7,180 bases of DNA from Bacillota bacterium (GTDB lineage: Bacteria > Bacillota > Clostridia > Lachnospirales > CAG-274): assembly GCA_017627115.1 (NCBI GenBank), contig JAGAHK010000006.1, positions 1-7,180 of the forward strand, given 5' to 3'. How positions within the stretch are numbered: position 1 is the stretch's first letter; the number at the start of each line of letters is the position of its first letter. Shown here one piece after another: positions 4,443 to 7,180 of this stretch. Position numbers and translations under genes: made by a program. The notes beneath the pieces are model-generated. The model saw only the letters and a program-made list of their open reading frames with translations. It did not search any database and was not told the origin of the DNA.

Positions 4443-6782
4443 TTACCATATTCTTGCACGTTTTTCGGGCGGCAGGTACATTCCGTCACCCTCGTTTATA
4501 TCGTACACTTCGTAAAACTTATCGAGACTTTGCAAAGTCTTGTTTACACGCAGGTTAGGCGCACTGTGCACATCGCCTGTTGAACGCGACTGTGCGTTTT
4601 CCCTTGTCATGGCAACAGCCCATGCCCTTGCCGTGCTTTCATACATCTTTTTAAAATCAAAGTTTTCGTGTTTTTCGCCTATTGATGTAATACAGGAGAC
4701 CGCACCGAGATCGGCTATATTCTCCATAAGTGTCAGTTCGGGGTCATTGAGTATGCCCGGCGCATGCTCGCCGCCGCGGTAGAATTCCACCACATTTTGG
4801 CAAAGCTGCTTAAATGTTGCCTTGTCCTCTTCCGTCCACCAATCGTAAACATTGCCGTTTTCATCGTATTTCGAGCCGTTGATGTCAAAAGCATGACTTA
4901 TCTCGTGACTTATAACATAGCCTATGCCGCCGAGTTTTTCCTCATAGCTCATATCGGTCGAATAAAAAGGCTCATGCAATATAGCCGCGGTTATCGTGAT
5001 GTCGTTTGCCTCCTGATTGTAACATGCATTCACGGTATAAGGCGACATGATCCATTTACTCTTGTCTACAGTTTCGCCCTCAAGCCCCAGAGTATAGGCA
5101 TCGACCGCCTTTGAGATCGTAACATAGTTGTCAAAATAGCTTCCGCCGTCGGCAAAACTCTTGAACTCATAGCCGTCAAGTATATCATCCCACTCCGTCG
5201 GTGCGCCGACTTTCGCCTTTATCGCATTGAGTTTGGTTATTGCCCTTTGTTTTGTGGCATCGCTCATCCAATCAAGTTTTTCTATCTTCTCTTTATAGGT
5301 CGCCTTGACCTCCTCTATCAAAGAGCTTATCTCTGCGTTTGCCTCGGCGGAAGAATATTTTTCCGCATACACTTCACCGAGGTAATCGGGCAGTGCGTTC
5401 ATAACCTTTACCGCCGCATCGGTCTCGCTGTCATAAGTATCACTCATACCCATGCGCTCCGCCTTGAAATCGTCCGCCGCCTTTTTAAAATCCTCGCCGA
5501 AGCAGTCCGCACCCGAATGTATAAGGTTTGCTTTTAAGACCGCTTTGAGCATATCAATATTTTCATCGGAAAACAGACGTGCATTTTCTTCCATACACTT
5601 TACATCCGTCACCATAATATGGTCGCTTGTTTTAAGCCCCGAAAGCTCGAAAATACGCTTAATATCCACATTTTTAAACACCGAGTCTATCTCGTCAAGG
5701 GTGTAGATATTGTAAGTTTTTTCGGCATCATAACGCTCCTGCGGTTCAAGAGAGTTATTTGCAAGCAATTTTTCAAACTCAAAGTTATAGTCGGAGTCTT
5801 TCTGCGCCTGCGCTTCATCCTCACCGCAAAGCATAAGCAGTTTTTTGATATAGCTGCGGAGAGCCTTTTCCGTAGTTTCGTTTTCGCCGTTGTAAACAGA
5901 CTTATCAAAACTTGCGGCAGGATAACAGAAATAAGGGGTATATGAATCGCTGTCCTTTATATCAACGGTAAGCGAAAAACCCATTATCCATAAACCGAGG
6001 TCTTCATTAAGTTTTACCACCATGTCTTCAATGTCTTTTATATTTTGGGCGCCGTCTATCTCATCAAGATACGGTTTTATGGGTTCATAGCCCTGTGCGT
6101 TTCTCGACTCCATATCCATAATATTGTTATAGAGAGTTTTTATATAATATGCGCCCGTGCCCTCTTCCGCAGGCTTTGCCGCCGTTTCCTTGATAAGTTC
6201 CTTTACCATGCGGTCATTTTGTTCATTAATTGAGTACAGCGCACCCGTAATGGCATAGCCCTTTTTCAAAACCGCATTGTCAAGCGATGTTTTATTTACA
6301 TAAGCAAAAAAGTTGTCTTTCGGGTTTGAGCCGAAAGCATTGTAGGTGCGCTCTATAAAGCGGTCAAGCTGCGCCTTTGTTATATTTTCGTTCGGTGAAA
6401 ACGTACCCTTGCCCGTACCTGCGGCAATGCCCGAGTCGATCACCGCCTCAAACTCCGCATCGGCATTTTCGGGTATATCGTTAAAGCTGCCCTTGGGTAA
6501 GGCAAGCATAAGGTTGCCGCCCTTCAATTCGGGTATATCGCCGAAAGCACGTTTGAGCATAACAAGCGCCTCCGACCTTGAAGCAAGCCCGTCACCGTCA
6601 TTAAAACCGCGCATTATATCCTCCGCAGATGCGGCGGCATTATAGTCATCGGCAGCTTCAAGCAGCTCGCCGCAGACCTCCGAACGGGTAAGATAACCGT
6701 TTTCGCCTGCGCTGACCAAATTGCCGAACACGGCGGAGAGCAGCATAACAGAAGATATAAAAACAGAGAGATGTCGTTTCAT
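4443..6782 (-). CDS. Exported M13-family zinc metallopeptidase with SLH-like N-terminal repeats
   Basis: A 779-residue secreted metallopeptidase of family M13 (neprilysin/PepO). Residues 1-25 are a signal peptide (MKRHLSVF start, hydrophobic core, likely cut after VSA). Residues about 30-148 contain SLH-like repeats: GFNDGDGLASRSEALVMLKR near 58-78, then a clearer copy starting FNDIPENADAEFEAV at about 100 with GTFSPNENITKAQLDRF. These should hold the enzyme at the cell wall. The M13 domain begins near 153 with NPKDNFFAYVN. Catalytic features are intact: the substrate-binding NACYN at 585-589, zinc motif HEISH at 626-630, ENIAD at 687-691 with the third zinc ligand Glu687 and Asp691, and H739 and R745 in DVHSAPNLRVN. 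The C-terminus, MYLPPEKRARIW, is the typical family ending. The frame extends 19 codons upstream to 6839, but the AAGGAGG just before 6782 and the signal peptide fix the start there. Substrates are probably short extracellular peptides; this is inferred from the family. Confidence 0.93.
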   Translation of the reverse strand: MKRHLSVFISSVMLLSAVFGNLVSAGENGYLTRSEVCGELLEAADDYNAAASAEDIMRGFNDGDGLASRSEALVMLKRAFGDIPELKGGNLMLALPKGSFNDIPENADAEFEAVIDSGIAAGTGKGTFSPNENITKAQLDRFIERTYNAFGSNPKDNFFAYVNKTSLDNAVLKKGYAITGALYSINEQNDRMVKELIKETAAKPAEEGTGAYYIKTLYNNIMDMESRNAQGYEPIKPYLDEIDGAQNIKDIEDMVVKLNEDLGLWIMGFSLTVDIKDSDSYTPYFCYPAASFDKSVYNGENETTEKALRSYIKKLLMLCGEDEAQAQKDSDYNFEFEKLLANNSLEPQERYDAEKTYNIYTLDEIDSVFKNVDIKRIFELSGLKTSDHIMVTDVKCMEENARLFSDENIDMLKAVLKANLIHSGADCFGEDFKKAADDFKAERMGMSDTYDSETDAAVKVMNALPDYLGEVYAEKYSSAEANAEISSLIEEVKATYKEKIEKLDWMSDATKQRAITKLNAIKAKVGAPTEWDDILDGYEFKSFADGGSYFDNYVTISKAVDAYTLGLEGETVDKSKWIMSPYTVNACYNQEANDITITAAILHEPFYSTDMSYEEKLGGIGYVISHEISHAFDINGSKYDENGNVYDWWTEEDKATFKQLCQNVVEFYRGGEHAPGILNDPELTLMENIADLGAVSCITSIGEKHENFDFKKMYESTARAWAVAMTRENAQSRSTGDVHSAPNLRVNKTLQSLDKFYEVYDINEGDGMYLPPEKRARIW

Positions 6783-6786
6783 TCTT

Positions 6787-6793
6787 TTCCTCC
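6787..6793 (-). promoter_or_regulatory. Ribosome binding site fixing the M13 peptidase start
   Basis: Read on the minus strand, AAGGAGG is followed by AAAAG and the ATG at 6782. This is a near-ideal spacing. It favours this ATG over the alternative at 6839, which would put a charged stretch ahead of the signal peptide and sit inside the terminator hairpin. Confidence 0.85.
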
Positions 6794-6805
6794 TTTTGGG
6801 GTTTG

Positions 6806-6854
6806 AAAAAAGGGCCGCGCACCGAACAAAAAAATTCAAGATACAGCGACCCTT
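6806..6854 (-). terminator. Rho-independent terminator of the SDR gene
   Basis: On the minus strand AAGGGTCGC (6854-6846) pairs with GCGGCCCTT (6818-6810), giving nine pairs with one GU. The loop is 27 bases and the stem runs into TTTTTT at 6811-6806. It lies 34 bases after the SDR stop codon. The loop is long for a terminator, but the GC-rich stem and the T run are clear. Confidence 0.65.
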
Positions 6855-6857
6855 ATT

Positions 6858-6885
6858 ATTAAAAGATACTATTAATGTAATGCAA
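6858..6885 (-). promoter_or_regulatory. Possible promoter of the M13 peptidase gene
   Basis: On the minus strand TTGCAT (6885-6880) and TTTAAT (6863-6858) are separated by 16 bases. The second is one base from TATAAT; the first is a weak match to TTGACA. Transcription would begin near 6851, right at the start of the terminator stem. It is the only plausible promoter in the 105-base gap between the two minus-strand genes, but it rests on consensus matching alone. Confidence 0.3.
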
Positions 6886-6887
6886 AA

Positions 6888-7180
6888 TTACGAAGGCTGC
6901 TTGCCGATGTAAGCAAGGATACCGCCGTCAACATAAAGGATGTGACCGTTTACGGCATCGGAAGCATCGGATGCAAGGAATACAGCGGGACCTGCAAGCT
7001 CTTCGGGCTTAAGCCAGCGAGCAGCGGGAGTCTTTGCAACGATGAAAGAATCGAAAGGATGTCTTGAACCGTCGGGCTGTCTTTCTCTTAAAGGTGCAGT
7101 CTGAGGAGTTTCGATATAACCGGGTCCAATACCGTTGCACTGGATGTTATATTCGCCGTACTCGGAGCAGATGTTTCTTG
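6888..7180 (-). CDS. SDR-family oxidoreductase, gluconate 5-dehydrogenase type (C-terminal part)
   Basis: The last 96 codons and the stop of a gene whose 5' part lies beyond the window. The translation carries the cofactor-side NGIGPGYIETPQTAPLRE motif of short-chain dehydrogenases, then TPAARWLKPEELAGPAVFLA and the C-terminal strand VNGHILYVDGGILAYIGKQPS. The GGILAYIGKQP ending is characteristic of enzymes annotated as gluconate 5-dehydrogenase, which interconvert gluconate and 5-ketogluconate with NAD(P)H in the cytoplasm. 2-Deoxy-D-gluconate 3-dehydrogenase (KduD) is a close alternative. The Rossmann glycine motif and the YxxxK active site are outside the window. Isoleucine is coded by seven ATC, one ATT and no ATA, unlike the neighbouring genes where ATA is frequent, suggesting high expression. 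A terminator follows the stop codon. Confidence 0.8.
   Translation of the reverse strand, partial: RNICSEYGEYNIQCNGIGPGYIETPQTAPLRERQPDGSRHPFDSFIVAKTPAARWLKPEELAGPAVFLASDASDAVNGHILYVDGGILAYIGKQPS

Noticed and set aside
4347..4583. Plus-strand frame starting inside the palindrome and running into the M13 gene
   Set aside because: It has no ribosome binding site, starts within the repeat and overlaps the conserved C-terminus of the peptidase on the other strand.
3912..5272. A 13-base identity, ATCGCTCATCCAA, between the region after the lipoprotein gene and the M13 gene
   Set aside because: One shared 13-mer is expected by chance in a window of this size, and the flanks do not match.
6783..6839. 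Upstream start of the M13 peptidase at 6839
   Set aside because: The extra 19 residues would precede a good signal peptide, there is no ribosome binding site at 6839, and the segment overlaps the terminator. The ATG at 6782 has a near-perfect site.

Overview
The window looks like chromosomal DNA of a gut-type Firmicute of the Clostridia, most like Ruminococcus or a relative in the Oscillospiraceae/Ruminococcaceae. This rests on strong AGGAGG ribosome binding sites, a TTG start, RNase J and a YlbF-family protein, an SLH-bearing exported protein, frequent ATA isoleucine codons, and palindromic repeats rich in CCCCTC/GGGGAG blocks. The genus is inference; no rRNA or other diagnostic marker is present.

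Layout. Positions 1-142 hold a highly self-complementary, probably repetitive stretch without a convincing gene. Positions 170-3905 are a compact plus-strand operon of four genes with gaps of 49, 22 and 14 bases: RNase J, a small helical YlbF/YmcA-family protein, an alpha/beta hydrolase, and an exported lipoprotein with a Ser/Glu-rich linker. Positions 3906-4442 are a gene-free convergent intergenic region carrying two different palindromic elements: a 211-base REP/MITE-like foldback (3981-4191) and a 146-base element with inverted termini and stacked hairpins (4217-4362). Positions 4443-6782 on the minus strand encode an exported M13-family (neprilysin/PepO-like) zinc metallopeptidase with SLH-like repeats at its N-terminus. 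Positions 6888-7180, also minus, are the C-terminal end of an SDR oxidoreductase of the gluconate 5-dehydrogenase type. A rho-independent terminator separates it from the peptidase gene.

How the genes work together. RNase J and the YlbF-family protein both point to RNA turnover, since YlbF-family proteins of Bacillus act with RNase Y. The hydrolase and lipoprotein look like co-transcribed passengers without a clear functional link. The peptidase probably acts outside the cell, held at the wall by its SLH-like region. The SDR belongs to sugar-acid metabolism and shows the codon use of a highly expressed gene.

No defence system, phage, CRISPR array, tRNA or rRNA is visible. The most unusual content is non-coding: the self-complementary region before RNase J, the two palindromic elements between the convergent genes, and a terminator that overlaps the only promoter candidate for the peptidase gene.
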